64,000 nucleotides of DNA. Origin: Sphingobacterium chungjuense. GTDB lineage: Bacteria; Bacteroidota; Bacteroidia; Sphingobacteriales; Sphingobacteriaceae. Position 1 is the stretch's first letter; the number at the start of each line of letters is the position of its first letter. The notes under the pieces are model-generated. The model made no database searches, was not told the origin of the DNA, and saw only the letters and a program-made list of their open reading frames with translations. Position numbers and translations under genes: made by a program. The stretch spans positions 186,001 to 250,000 of the forward strand of contig NZ_WLYS01000002.1 of assembly GCF_011316935.1 (NCBI RefSeq). Direction: 5' to 3'. This document shows, piece after piece, positions 8,207-17,678 of the stretch.

Positions 8207-11200
8207 TTAAAATCCAATATTTAAACCAAATAAGAATGAACGCGTGTTCGGGAAAGGACCTCTGCCGTCAATACCTGGTGCTAAACCAGTATCGTTTACG
8301 TAGTCAGGATCATTACCTGAATACTTGGTAAATAGTGCTAAATTGGTTCCTGTAGCATACACACGCAAATTGCGGATACGTTCAGTATTTAACTTGAAGG
8401 TATAGCCCAACGTGAGTTCATCTAATTTTAAGTGAGAACCGCTCTCCAAATAATAATCAGAGTAAACATAGCCACCTTTCAACAGTTCTCCATGTCTATC
8501 GAAAGTATCATTCAACACGTTATTTGGCAATGTCACACGATTACCATACGCTAAGTGCATTGTGTTCAAGATATCATAATCAAAGCGACCACGGAAGAAG
8601 GCTCTGAAATCGAAGTTACGGTAGTTAACCACCGAGTTGAATGAGAAGTGGTATTTTGGAACACCATTACCAATAACGGCCAAATCTGTATTCGCAAAAT
8701 CAGAAGTACTAGGATTTATTTGTCCATTAGGTACAGCTTCTCCAGCTCTATTGAAAAACAACCAATCCCCATCTTCCGAGAAGCCAGCAAAACGTCTTCC
8801 GTAGAAATTACCTACGCTCGACCCTTCAAAGGTACGAATAGCATCACCTAGCGCTCCAAAACCACCAATACTACCAAAAGTACGTGACTCTGCTTTGTAT
8901 GTATCGTTAGAGAATGATCTTAATTTGTTTCTGTTGGTACTACCGATAATATCTACTGACCAAGTGACATTCTCATTACGAACAGGAACAAGATTTAACG
9001 TCAGTTCAACACCATTAGAGGCCATGGTACCTACGTTGGTAAAGATGTTATCAAGAATCAGAGATGGTTGTTGCGAAGTGTAGCTTCCCAACAAATCTTT
9101 GGTAACACGACGGTACACATCGATCGCACCGCCCACACGACCTTCTAAGAAGGAGAAGTCAACACCGATGTTGGATTCCGTTTTCGTTTCCCAGCGCAAG
9201 TTTGGATTAGGGTTTCTTGTAGGTCCATAAGTTTGACGCCATACATTGTCTGGATACATATAATTATTACCGGTACCCAGTGTAACTAGTGACATGTAGT
9301 TACCAATATCTTGGTTACCAGTCACACCGTAACTGGCACGAAGTTTCAAATCATTTACCCAAGCAACATTTTGCATGAAGTCTTCTTGGCTAATATTCCA
9401 AGCAGCTCCCAGCGCTCCAAAGTTACCCCATTTGTTATTGGCACCAAAGCGAGAAGATCCATCACGACGATATGTACCTTGGAAGCTATACTTTCCATCG
9501 AATGAATAAATGATACGACCTAGAAAACCAATAATCTTGTTATCATTTTTGAAACTGCCCATTCCAGCAAAACCTTGCGTCAGTGCATTACCTGCATTTA
9601 GATTATTCTCTTCAAAGATGTCATTTTGGAAACCTCTGTTGTTAGCATTAAATCCTTGGTTGACGTCATATCGATAACTATAACCTGCTACTGCATTAAC
9701 TGAATGAACCTCGTTAATGATACGATTAAATGAAATATTCGGTTCAAAGGCATAATTAAACCGTAATTCAGTAGATTGTGAACCGTAACCTAATAAACCT
9801 CTGTCATTCTTGAATGATGGCTCTGAAGCTAATGTAGCGTAGTAACCGTCATTCCAGCCGTTACGTTGCACCGATCCGAAAACGTTGAATCTCAAATCTT
9901 TAATGATCTCGTATCCAACTGTAGCAGAGATAGTTGTTGTTTGTTGCTGGCGTCTACTATGTTCTTCATGTAGGCGAGCTACTTCATTAGTACTCGTTTG
10001 ATCGTAAAACCAAGTACCATCAGCATTACGAATTGGTAATGTAGGGTTTCTGGTATATGCCCATTCCCAACCGCCGCCACCTAATAAATTGGCATTGTTA
10101 AAATTGGTTACAAAATCGACCTGAGTAGTTAATTTGTTATCTAAGCCCTTACCATTGAAATTAGCACGAATACCATACTCCGTCCTTCCATTTTCCTTAG
10201 CAATACTTTGCAAATCTCTAAAGTAGGTACTAGCACGGAAACTATTATTTTCGCCACCACCAGAGATAGCTAAAGTGTGATACTGGCTAAAATTATTGGT
10301 TCTTGTCAACTCATCAACAGCATTAATACTAGAGCCAAAATCTTGCGTGGGTTGAATAAGCCCTTCAGCAATTTTCTGACGGTATTGTTCTGCATTCATA
10401 AAATCAGGCTGACGCTGTAGCACATCCTTACTTGCATAAGTCGCATAATCAAAACGAGTCTTTCCCGGCACACCTTTCTTGGTAGTTACTATGACAACGC
10501 CACCATTAGCTTGCGTACCATAAATCGCCGCAGCAGATCCGTCTTTCAATACGGTCATGGACTCAATATCCTCTTGTTGTAGCAAATCTAGATTACCCCC
10601 AGGAATACCATCTATAATAATTAATGGTGAGTTAGTCCCTGAAATAGAAGTAGCACCGCGGAGCTGAATACTGACACCTGTATTAGGGTTTGAACCGCTA
10701 CGCGTTACTTGGAGTCCAGCAACTTTACCTTGCAATAAGTCCATCGCGTTACGTGCGGCACTTTGGCGGAAATCTTCCGCTTTTACTGTAGTGGATGCAG
10801 CCGTGATTTCACTCTTGCGAGCAGTACCAAAACCTACCACGACGACCTCGTCCATACTGCGATTATCCGTACGCAATACCACTTGAAGACGAGAAGAGCT
10901 TCCAACTCTTACTTCCTGAGATTGGAAAGCGATGTAGCTAAATTGCAATACGTCGTTAGTACCAGCCTGAATGGTGAAATTACCATTGTCATCCGTTACA
11001 GCAGCGGTATTGCTTCCTTTTACGCGAACAGTAACTCCTACGAGCGGAGATTGATCGGTAGCACTACTAACGACACCACTTATATTCCGCGACTGCGCAG
11101 ATAAGTTTTGTATACCAGTAGTAAATAACATGAGCAGCGTCAGAAACGCGCTTACCAGCAGCCTAGAGTGCATTCGACTCTGGCTACGCAATAAATTGTG

Positions 11201-11212
11201 TAGTTTATTCAT
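8207..11212 (-). CDS. SusC/RagA-family TonB-linked outer-membrane protein
   Basis: TonB-dependent channel that forms the transport barrel with the adjacent SusD. I start it at 11212 (MNKLHNLL), giving 1001 residues; an upstream ATG at 11266 would add 18 residues that do not look like a signal sequence. After the signal peptide (ends near LSAQ) comes a carboxypeptidase-D-like domain (ISGVVSSATDQSPLVGVTV), the SusC motif DEVVVVGFG, and a plug with VQLRG-like IQLRGATSISG, SPLIIIDGIPGG, VLKDGSAAAIYGTQ and GVVIVTTKKG. The barrel ends in a typical terminal FGLNIGF. Length and motifs are normal for the family. Confidence 0.94.
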   Translation of the reverse strand: MNKLHNLLRSQSRMHSRLLVSAFLTLLMLFTTGIQNLSAQSRNISGVVSSATDQSPLVGVTVRVKGSNTAAVTDDNGNFTIQAGTNDVLQFSYIAFQSQEVRVGSSSRLQVVLRTDNRSMDEVVVVGFGTARKSEITAASTTVKAEDFRQSAARNAMDLLQGKVAGLQVTRSGSNPNTGVSIQLRGATSISGTNSPLIIIDGIPGGNLDLLQQEDIESMTVLKDGSAAAIYGTQANGGVVIVTTKKGVPGKTRFDYATYASKDVLQRQPDFMNAEQYRQKIAEGLIQPTQDFGSSINAVDELTRTNNFSQYHTLAISGGGENNSFRASTYFRDLQSIAKENGRTEYGIRANFNGKGLDNKLTTQVDFVTNFNNANLLGGGGWEWAYTRNPTLPIRNADGTWFYDQTSTNEVARLHEEHSRRQQQTTTISATVGYEIIKDLRFNVFGSVQRNGWNDGYYATLASEPSFKNDRGLLGYGSQSTELRFNYAFEPNISFNRIINEVHSVNAVAGYSYRYDVNQGFNANNRGFQNDIFEENNLNAGNALTQGFAGMGSFKNDNKIIGFLGRIIYSFDGKYSFQGTYRRDGSSRFGANNKWGNFGALGAAWNISQEDFMQNVAWVNDLKLRASYGVTGNQDIGNYMSLVTLGTGNNYMYPDNVWRQTYGPTRNPNPNLRWETKTESNIGVDFSFLEGRVGGAIDVYRRVTKDLLGSYTSQQPSLILDNIFTNVGTMASNGVELTLNLVPVRNENVTWSVDIIGSTNRNKLRSFSNDTYKAESRTFGSIGGFGALGDAIRTFEGSSVGNFYGRRFAGFSEDGDWLFFNRAGEAVPNGQINPSTSDFANTDLAVIGNGVPKYHFSFNSVVNYRNFDFRAFFRGRFDYDILNTMHLAYGNRVTLPNNVLNDTFDRHGELLKGGYVYSDYYLESGSHLKLDELTLGYTFKLNTERIRNLRVYATGTNLALFTKYSGNDPDYVNDTGLAPGIDGRGPFPNTRSFLFGLNIGF

Positions 11213-11528
11213 TATTGATGTGATTGGTTTAATTTGGTTGGAAATACTAGGTCGGTAGACAAGCATTTAATTCCAATAAAAATGTTAAAACGTTTTAGTT
11301 GGTGTAGACTCCATTCATAGGCAATTCAGTAGTTTAGGTTATTGTTAATAATACCGTATTAGTTAGGGTAAATTTAAAGGATAAAGGAAGACCAACTTGT
11401 GAATGAATTCCCAATAGAATGTTAATAGATTGTTAATCGTTGTGAGTGGGGTAATGTAAGATTAACTAGTTTTTTCTTATCGGAGGTATCTGGGAGATGG
11501 CTCCGATAAGGATTTGTATTATAAATCG
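11213..11528. other. Intergenic region between the sensory operon and the SusC gene
   Basis: About 316 bp without a gene. It should hold the SusC promoter, but no full TAnnTTTG match was found on the minus strand. A perfect 10-bp inverted repeat (CTTATCGGAG at 11476-11485, CTCCGATAAG at 11501-11510) lies 18 bp after the CheB/CheR kinase stop. It lacks a T-tract on either strand, so it is a hairpin that could protect or end the transcript but is not a textbook terminator. Confidence 0.5.
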
Positions 11529-14500
11529 TTACGCAATAGGCAGAGTAAACCAGAAAGTAGACCCCTGCCCCTCTTCACTTTGTAAACCTATCGTGCCACC
11601 ATGACGCTCGATAATATCTCTACATATGAATAAGCCAAGACCTAAGCCGGAATAATTATTAGACTCTTCGGCTCTGAAGAATCTGTCAAAAACATAGCTT
11701 TGCTTGTCTTTCGGAATACCGATCCCGTTGTCTTTCACAGAAACATACACTGTTTGTTCATCTTGTCTCTTCAGATGCACAGTGACATCTTTGGAGTCTG
11801 GAGAATACTTAATAGCGTTAGAGAGGAAGTTACTAATTACCTGTTCAATACGATATTGATCCGCCTTTACGACAACTCCTTCTGGTGAATGCACGGCAAT
11901 ATGCAAAGAATGATCTTCTGCTTGCAATCCACTTACCAGATCTGCCAATAATTCAGCAATATTAAATTCACTATAATTCAACTGCAACTTACCGGAGTGG
12001 ATTTTAGTGACATCGAGCAAATCATTGATTAAAAATGTCAATTTATCGGTCTGCTTTAAACTTCGCCCCACAAATTCTTCGATAGTCGCTTTAGGTTTTT
12101 CCATCGTGATGTAGCGCGAAGCAATCTGCAACATACCTTTCAAACTAGTCAATGGCGTTTTCAATTCGTGACTAGCGATACTCATGAACTCATCTTTGCG
12201 TTGCATCAGATCTTTGGTCGCTAACTGCGCTTTCACCAACTCAGATACTTCAAAACCAAAGAAGGCTACGCCATCAATTTCTTCTTTTTCGTTGAAAACT
12301 GGTGAAAAGAGATAGTCCAAATAAGCTTTACCGATCTCCTTACCCTCTTTATCATACTTTGCAACAGGAAAAGCTTTACCAGAAACCGCCAGCCCTTTTT
12401 TCCAAATTTTTGCATCTGCCTGATACAATTTCTGATCTACTCCTTTCGCATGTGCGTCCGCAGTTGCTAATCCCTGAAAGCGCAAATCTTCATAAAAATG
12501 GTCAAATGCGCTATTCGTATACTCATATGTAAGTGTTTTACCTCTTCGAATAGAGATTAAAGCGGGGACATCGGCGAATAGTTCATAAAATTCCTTTTGC
12601 TGACGCAAAACATAGTCTTGAAGCTCCTGCTTGTCAGACTCTGCTTCTTTTACCCGCGTAACGTCGATGACTGAACCAACCATACGATAAGGTACGCCAT
12701 TGGAATCTAATTGAATACTACCACGATCCAACACTTCTACATATGTATTATCAGCTTTAGCAAACCGATACTCCGCAGACCAATTCTCCTCGGAATGATT
12801 GATGGCTTTGTGCACACTTTCTTGTACGCGTTTTCGATCTTCGGGATGTATTTGCTCATACCAGAAACTGGTACTCTCGGTATGATCATCACGATCAAAG
12901 CCAAACATCTTATTGAAGTTATGATTGCGCCAAATCACATTGTTGACCAAGTCCCAATCCCAAATCGTATCATTGGTCGCCATCGAGACCAGGTTAAACC
13001 GATTTTCACTCTCGGCCAAACTCGATGTTCTTTCCCTAACCCGATTCTCCAGCTGATTGTTTAATTCTTTCAATGATTCGCGTGTCTGCACTAACTCATT
13101 AAAGTTCTTTTTCAGACTTTGCTCATTCTTTTTACGTTCAGTGACATCGGTATACGTAACAGCAAGCATATCACTCATCTTGGAAGCGGTCACAATGTAC
13201 CAGCTTTGATTGCTGAGCTGCACTTCGGTTTCCAGATGATCGTCGCTACTGTAGATACGTTTGAATCTGTCCAGTAATGTGTCATCTGTCAAATCCGACA
13301 ATTGATTTTTTAATTTCAATCCAGCCAACGAGTCATCGTGCCTATTAGAGATTGTGATAGCGGTTTTATTCGCGGCTAAACATTCGAAATCAATAATTTT
13401 TTCAGCGCTAGATCGAATGGGTTTGAAGATTAGAATGGCACTGAGGCTAGCTTTAAAAACCGCAGCAATAATATTATTCTGTTCATTTAGCGTCGTAATA
13501 TCTATGAAGGTGATTACGACGCCGTCTTTCTTGCCATCTACTCTGGTATAGGGCAAGATTCGCATCAGACAGATTCTGCTATTGCTTAGTTCAATCTCTT
13601 TCTCTGTCAAATAATGATGATGCGCAAGTGCATCATTGATATCATGTAGAAAATGATTGTACTTAATATTATTGGAGATATGGCTGATCGGGCGGCCAAT
13701 GTCTGCTTCAATAAGATTAACCATTTCTACGGCTGCCGGATTGAACTTTCGGATATGCCCATTTTTATCCAAAAAGATCTGACCAATGTCGACACTTTTA
13801 AAATAATTGTTCAAATCATCATTGAGCTCAATAAGCTCTGTGATTTTTTGCTGGTGCTCCGCATTTAGCGTATGTAGCTCTTCATTTAAAGACTGTAATT
13901 CTTCGTTGCCGGATTGGAGTTCTTCATTAGCAGATATCAATTCTTCGTTGCTGGATTGCAATTCTTCGTTCGTGGTTTCCATTTCTTCCACGGCGATCTG
14001 CAAGTTGCTACGCGTTTCACTCAATTCATTTTCTAACTCCAATACGTAGCCCGTTTGTTGCTCATTAGCATCAATTGGTACCACATATTGCGGTGCGGAT
14101 ATTTCCGTTTCGACTTCTTTAAAAACCACCAGCGTGTAGGGTTGAGCAATCTCATCACTAGGCGGACTAACGTCTATGTTGACGTAGACGTCATCTTTGC
14201 CTCTGCGTAGGCGCATACGCTTTAAAGACCCTGCTTTATTATCTTTCCAAACGGATCGAATCGTATTGCTTAGCATAAATGACAACTCCTTATGCACCAT
14301 TTTTAGCAAGTTGACTTCAAATTTCTTATCCGGCAGGGATAAAAATCTTCTATAGTCTCCTACGGTATCACGCACCTCAAAATTGCGATCTATGAAAACA
14401 CCGACATATCCGTACTGCGCGACCAAAAATTGCTGAAACTGTTCTTCAGCAGAAACTTTTACTTTTTGGCGCATCGGTATGCTAAAACGACCTGTAGTAT

Positions 14501-15953
14501 CAATACGACCAGCGTTAGCAAAGTCATTAGGCCTAGGAATCACACCACTTTTACGATAGATTTTCCACTTCCCACTAATCTCAATAACGCCATCTTTGAT
14601 CGGCGCAATCGTTTCACTAGGACCTAAAAACAGAAATCCTGCCGTATTCAGCGAATAATGAAAGGTCGTCAATATCTTCTGTTGCAATATGCTATTCATA
14701 TAGATAAGCATATTCCGGCAGCAGATTAGATCATTTTTGATAAAAGGCGGACTTTTGATAACATTATGCTTTGCAAATACGATCTGCTTTCGAATGTGCG
14801 GAACAACCGATATGCTCTTGCCATCATGAATAAAGTACTCTTCGAGAATATCATCAGGAATGAATTTTATAAATGATTCTGGATAATTGTTTTTCGAAGC
14901 GATATCCAAGCTGGCATCATCTATATCCGAGGCAAAAATCTTGACTTCAATATGTTTATCGATCGTTTGCAAGTACTGATCAATGAGAATAGCGATAGAA
15001 TACACCTCCTCACCGGTACTACAAGCGCACACCCATACCTTCATCGTATCGCCATCATCCTTGCGGGCAATGATTTCAGGAATTACTTTATTCTTTACGA
15101 TCGTAAAAGCGGCTTCATCCCTAAAAAACTGGGTAACTCCGACCAGAAAATCTTTGCTGAGAATGGAAATTTCCTGTTTGTTTGCCAGCAAATACTGAAC
15201 ATATTCTTTTGTGAGCTCAATATTGAGTTCCTTCATCCTTCTACCGATACGTCGGAAGATGGTAGGCGTCTTATAGAGTGAGAAATCGTGTCCAGTACGC
15301 TCGTAGATGAGATCAAAGATCTTGTCTAAACTTGTCTCATCGATACCTCCGTTTTCAACTTCACGGATCGGAGCAGAATTAATGTGTGCCGTGATCTTAT
15401 CATACATGCCGGAGGTCGGCACCACAAAATCTACGGCTCCAGAGGCAATTGCATTGACAGGCATACTATCAAATTTTGCCGTATCTGGTTGCTGCGCAAT
15501 CACCAAACCGCCCTGTTCTTTAATCGCTTCTATGCCTTTGGTACCGTCATGACCTGTACCTGATAGCACAATCGCTATTGCACGTTCCTTTTTGTCTTTC
15601 GCTAAGCTCAAGAAGAAATTATCAATGGCATTATTGGGCACTTTTTCACCTTTCTTTTCGAGGTGAAGTCGTCCATTTTTAATACTGATCAGCTTGTCAT
15701 TGGGGATCACGTATACGAAGGCGGGTTCTATCAACTTCCCTTCGGTCGCTTCCACCACTTTCATGTGTGTATGCTTAGACACGAGCTCCACTAGCAGACT
15801 CTTGTAATCGGAAGAGAGATGTTGAATCAATACATAAGCTACATCGATATCCGAAGGGACACGATCAAAAAAGTCATGTATTGCTTCTAAACCACCCGCA
15901 GATGCGCCAATGGCGACAACATAAGTTGACAAGGGCTTTACTGTATTTCCCAT
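11529..15953 (-). CDS. CheB-CheR-PAS hybrid sensor histidine kinase
   Basis: A 1474-residue multi-domain signalling protein. In order: a CheB methylesterase domain (residues 1 to about 190; GASAGG with Ser18, His45, and SGTGHDG for the Asp), a CheR methyltransferase domain (about 205-460; VTQFFRD and CACSTGEEVYS), a coiled coil of repeated NEELQS units near 660-720, a PAS domain (SVDIGQIFLDKNGHIRKFN), at least two further PAS modules (one PAS_3-like with DTIWDWDL and MFGFDRDDH), a HisKA helix with the phospho-accepting His in SIASHELKTPLTSL, and a HATPase with NFLSNAIKYS, VKDNGIGIP and GLGLGLFICRDIIERHGG. There is no receiver domain. It starts 14 bp after the phytochrome gene, so it is the likely output partner of that output-less photosensor. 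No classical chemotaxis receptor is nearby. Confidence 0.92.
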   Translation of the reverse strand: MGNTVKPLSTYVVAIGASAGGLEAIHDFFDRVPSDIDVAYVLIQHLSSDYKSLLVELVSKHTHMKVVEATEGKLIEPAFVYVIPNDKLISIKNGRLHLEKKGEKVPNNAIDNFFLSLAKDKKERAIAIVLSGTGHDGTKGIEAIKEQGGLVIAQQPDTAKFDSMPVNAIASGAVDFVVPTSGMYDKITAHINSAPIREVENGGIDETSLDKIFDLIYERTGHDFSLYKTPTIFRRIGRRMKELNIELTKEYVQYLLANKQEISILSKDFLVGVTQFFRDEAAFTIVKNKVIPEIIARKDDGDTMKVWVCACSTGEEVYSIAILIDQYLQTIDKHIEVKIFASDIDDASLDIASKNNYPESFIKFIPDDILEEYFIHDGKSISVVPHIRKQIVFAKHNVIKSPPFIKNDLICCRNMLIYMNSILQQKILTTFHYSLNTAGFLFLGPSETIAPIKDGVIEISGKWKIYRKSGVIPRPNDFANAGRIDTTGRFSIPMRQKVKVSAEEQFQQFLVAQYGYVGVFIDRNFEVRDTVGDYRRFLSLPDKKFEVNLLKMVHKELSFMLSNTIRSVWKDNKAGSLKRMRLRRGKDDVYVNIDVSPPSDEIAQPYTLVVFKEVETEISAPQYVVPIDANEQQTGYVLELENELSETRSNLQIAVEEMETTNEELQSSNEELISANEELQSGNEELQSLNEELHTLNAEHQQKITELIELNDDLNNYFKSVDIGQIFLDKNGHIRKFNPAAVEMVNLIEADIGRPISHISNNIKYNHFLHDINDALAHHHYLTEKEIELSNSRICLMRILPYTRVDGKKDGVVITFIDITTLNEQNNIIAAVFKASLSAILIFKPIRSSAEKIIDFECLAANKTAITISNRHDDSLAGLKLKNQLSDLTDDTLLDRFKRIYSSDDHLETEVQLSNQSWYIVTASKMSDMLAVTYTDVTERKKNEQSLKKNFNELVQTRESLKELNNQLENRVRERTSSLAESENRFNLVSMATNDTIWDWDLVNNVIWRNHNFNKMFGFDRDDHTESTSFWYEQIHPEDRKRVQESVHKAINHSEENWSAEYRFAKADNTYVEVLDRGSIQLDSNGVPYRMVGSVIDVTRVKEAESDKQELQDYVLRQQKEFYELFADVPALISIRRGKTLTYEYTNSAFDHFYEDLRFQGLATADAHAKGVDQKLYQADAKIWKKGLAVSGKAFPVAKYDKEGKEIGKAYLDYLFSPVFNEKEEIDGVAFFGFEVSELVKAQLATKDLMQRKDEFMSIASHELKTPLTSLKGMLQIASRYITMEKPKATIEEFVGRSLKQTDKLTFLINDLLDVTKIHSGKLQLNYSEFNIAELLADLVSGLQAEDHSLHIAVHSPEGVVVKADQYRIEQVISNFLSNAIKYSPDSKDVTVHLKRQDEQTVYVSVKDNGIGIPKDKQSYVFDRFFRAEESNNYSGLGLGLFICRDIIERHGGTIGLQSEEGQGSTFWFTLPIA

Positions 15954-15967
15954 GAAGGTCAGTCTAT

Positions 15968-17461
15968 TTATGATTTAAATTCCAAGAGGAAGCTGCGAAT
16001 CGTACTTGCTATCTGAATTTCCTGTTCATGCCACGGCTGAGCTACTTGATTGACCGTTTCCAGCCAAACTTTAAAGGAGTGTCTCGGGTGATAATTTATG
16101 CCGTCGTCTTCAAAATTAATCGCTTGATTTGGATTGCCGCCCCATTCGATTGTTTTAATTACTTCTGGACGAAAACACACGATATAATCTGGTGCGTATG
16201 AAGAAATTGGAATAACTAGCATACCACTGGCGATTTCACTAAATCGTGCGGATTCTTGCATCACACCTGCCAAGTGATGTGTACTATAGACCTTATCTAT
16301 ATTTTTGGCCTGCAACCAAAGAAAAAGGTTATCTAAAAAGCTACCGTCAGGCACATCTCCATATATGAATTGCTTGCCTCCGCTATACAGTACTGCACCA
16401 GTCGCACGAAACAAATTCAATAATGACGCATCGGAATCCTCGTGGAAGAGCCCTTTGGTGACAGATCCTGTACTATATATTTTATCTACAATCGCATTAC
16501 GAGTAGTCTGTAGCTGCGAAATAAATTGGTATTCACTCGCATTGATGATGGATGATATTTTGTTGGATATCACGTTAGACAGCAAGCCAAAGTTTGCACT
16601 TTCATCAAAAGTGAGATGATAGGCAGACGTGTGATTGCACGAGATCAACCCCCAAAGATTGCCATTGTGAATCACACGAATAGACATCGATCCAATCATC
16701 TTCATATTCTTCATATACTCTCGATGCACATCGGCCACACCTCGAAGATGACATGGCGACAAATCGGTAAAAGTATTGGTCAATGGATTGATAACGGGAA
16801 AGAGGCGAGCAGGTATATACGTACGGTCAGAGATCAAGCGAAGTGGATTTTTTAAATAAAGATCACGTGCTTGTTTTGGTACATCCGACGCTGGGAAAGT
16901 AACACCCAAATAATTTTCTAACCCATTGCTTTTTTCTTCTGAAATCACGGTTCCATTCCACTCTGCATCGAATTTGTACATCATCACGCCATCGATACTC
17001 AACATCTCTTTCAGTTCCGATACCAGTAGATCACACAATTCGGAAAGATCATTGATGCCTTCCATCGCAGTGACCAGATTCTTGATATCTTGCAAACCAC
17101 CGGTAAGTTTTTTGTTTGGTGCCTTTTCTTGAAGCTCAACAATAATATAGACCTCTTTCTCATGCACTAAGGCATAAAAGGTTTTGTCCGCTATTTCTAT
17201 CGTATACGTATCACGTTTACCAATTCGTACAGCGAATGAATCTCTAATCTGTGCCTCCGACTGATCGCACAATTCACAAAAAGTCATCCCGATAAGATCT
17301 TTATGATCAATTTGGAGCTGGTCAATCGTGTTCGTACTTGTCTGGACAATCGAATAGTTTTCCTTATCTATTACCAGCGTAATGCCATACGGTTGAATCG
17401 TATTAATATGATGTATAGGTAAAGCTCCGCAAAAATCAGCGTCAAAATTTTTATTATGCAT
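15968..17461 (-). CDS. Bacteriophytochrome photosensory core (PAS-GAF-PHY) without output domain
   Basis: A biliverdin-type red/far-red light sensor. The 497 residues carry the full photosensory core: an N-terminal Cys11 at the position of the biliverdin-binding cysteine, then PIHHINTIQPYG (family pattern PIHxxGxIQPHG); a GAF domain with PASDVP at 190-195 (Asp193) and the conserved His246 (ADVHREYM) and His277; and a PHY domain whose tongue shows WGG and the PRxSF motif as PRHSF at about 459-463. The protein ends after the PHY helix, so it has no kinase of its own. It is first in a two-gene operon with the CheB-CheR kinase. No heme oxygenase gene lies in this window, so chromophore supply must come from elsewhere. 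Chromophore binding is inferred from the residues. Confidence 0.88.
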   Translation of the reverse strand: MHNKNFDADFCGALPIHHINTIQPYGITLVIDKENYSIVQTSTNTIDQLQIDHKDLIGMTFCELCDQSEAQIRDSFAVRIGKRDTYTIEIADKTFYALVHEKEVYIIVELQEKAPNKKLTGGLQDIKNLVTAMEGINDLSELCDLLVSELKEMLSIDGVMMYKFDAEWNGTVISEEKSNGLENYLGVTFPASDVPKQARDLYLKNPLRLISDRTYIPARLFPVINPLTNTFTDLSPCHLRGVADVHREYMKNMKMIGSMSIRVIHNGNLWGLISCNHTSAYHLTFDESANFGLLSNVISNKISSIINASEYQFISQLQTTRNAIVDKIYSTGSVTKGLFHEDSDASLLNLFRATGAVLYSGGKQFIYGDVPDGSFLDNLFLWLQAKNIDKVYSTHHLAGVMQESARFSEIASGMLVIPISSYAPDYIVCFRPEVIKTIEWGGNPNQAINFEDDGINYHPRHSFKVWLETVNQVAQPWHEQEIQIASTIRSFLLEFKS

Positions 17462-17484
17462 TAAGTGTGAATCAATAAAATTCT

Positions 17485-17492
17485 CAAATGTA
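17485..17492 (-). promoter_or_regulatory. Candidate TAnnTTTG promoter for the phytochrome operon
   Basis: The minus strand reads TACATTTG, a full match to the Bacteroidota -7 element, 24 bp before the phytochrome ATG. It would give a short leader. Confidence 0.45.
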
Positions 17493-17583
17493 GAGCAAGG
17501 TAAGAAAATAATGTTATAATTGAGTTGATCTACCCGGTTAGTCCAGTATCATCATCGCATCAGTTCTGTCTTTATCTTTTTAT

Positions 17584-17591
17584 TATCTTTG
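17584..17591 (+). promoter_or_regulatory. Candidate TAnnTTTG promoter for the acyltransferase
   Basis: TATCTTTG on the plus strand, 88 bp before the acyltransferase start, in the divergent region 17462-17678. No other consensus match on this strand was found there. Confidence 0.35.
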
Positions 17592-17678
17592 ATCTCTACC
17601 TATCCCTCCGATTAGCGCCTTGGATCTGGTGCAGGCTACACGCAAGTATAACAATCGTATTGCTGGATTTGTGAGGGA

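Noticed and set aside
11476..11510. Inverted repeat as a rho-independent terminator of the CheB/CheR kinase
   Set aside because: The stem is perfect but there is no T-tract on the minus strand after it, so I list it only as a hairpin.
13800..14049. Repeat-like tract in the CheB/CheR kinase gene
   Set aside because: These are the NEELQS coiled-coil codons normal to CheB-CheR-PAS proteins, not a DNA repeat element.
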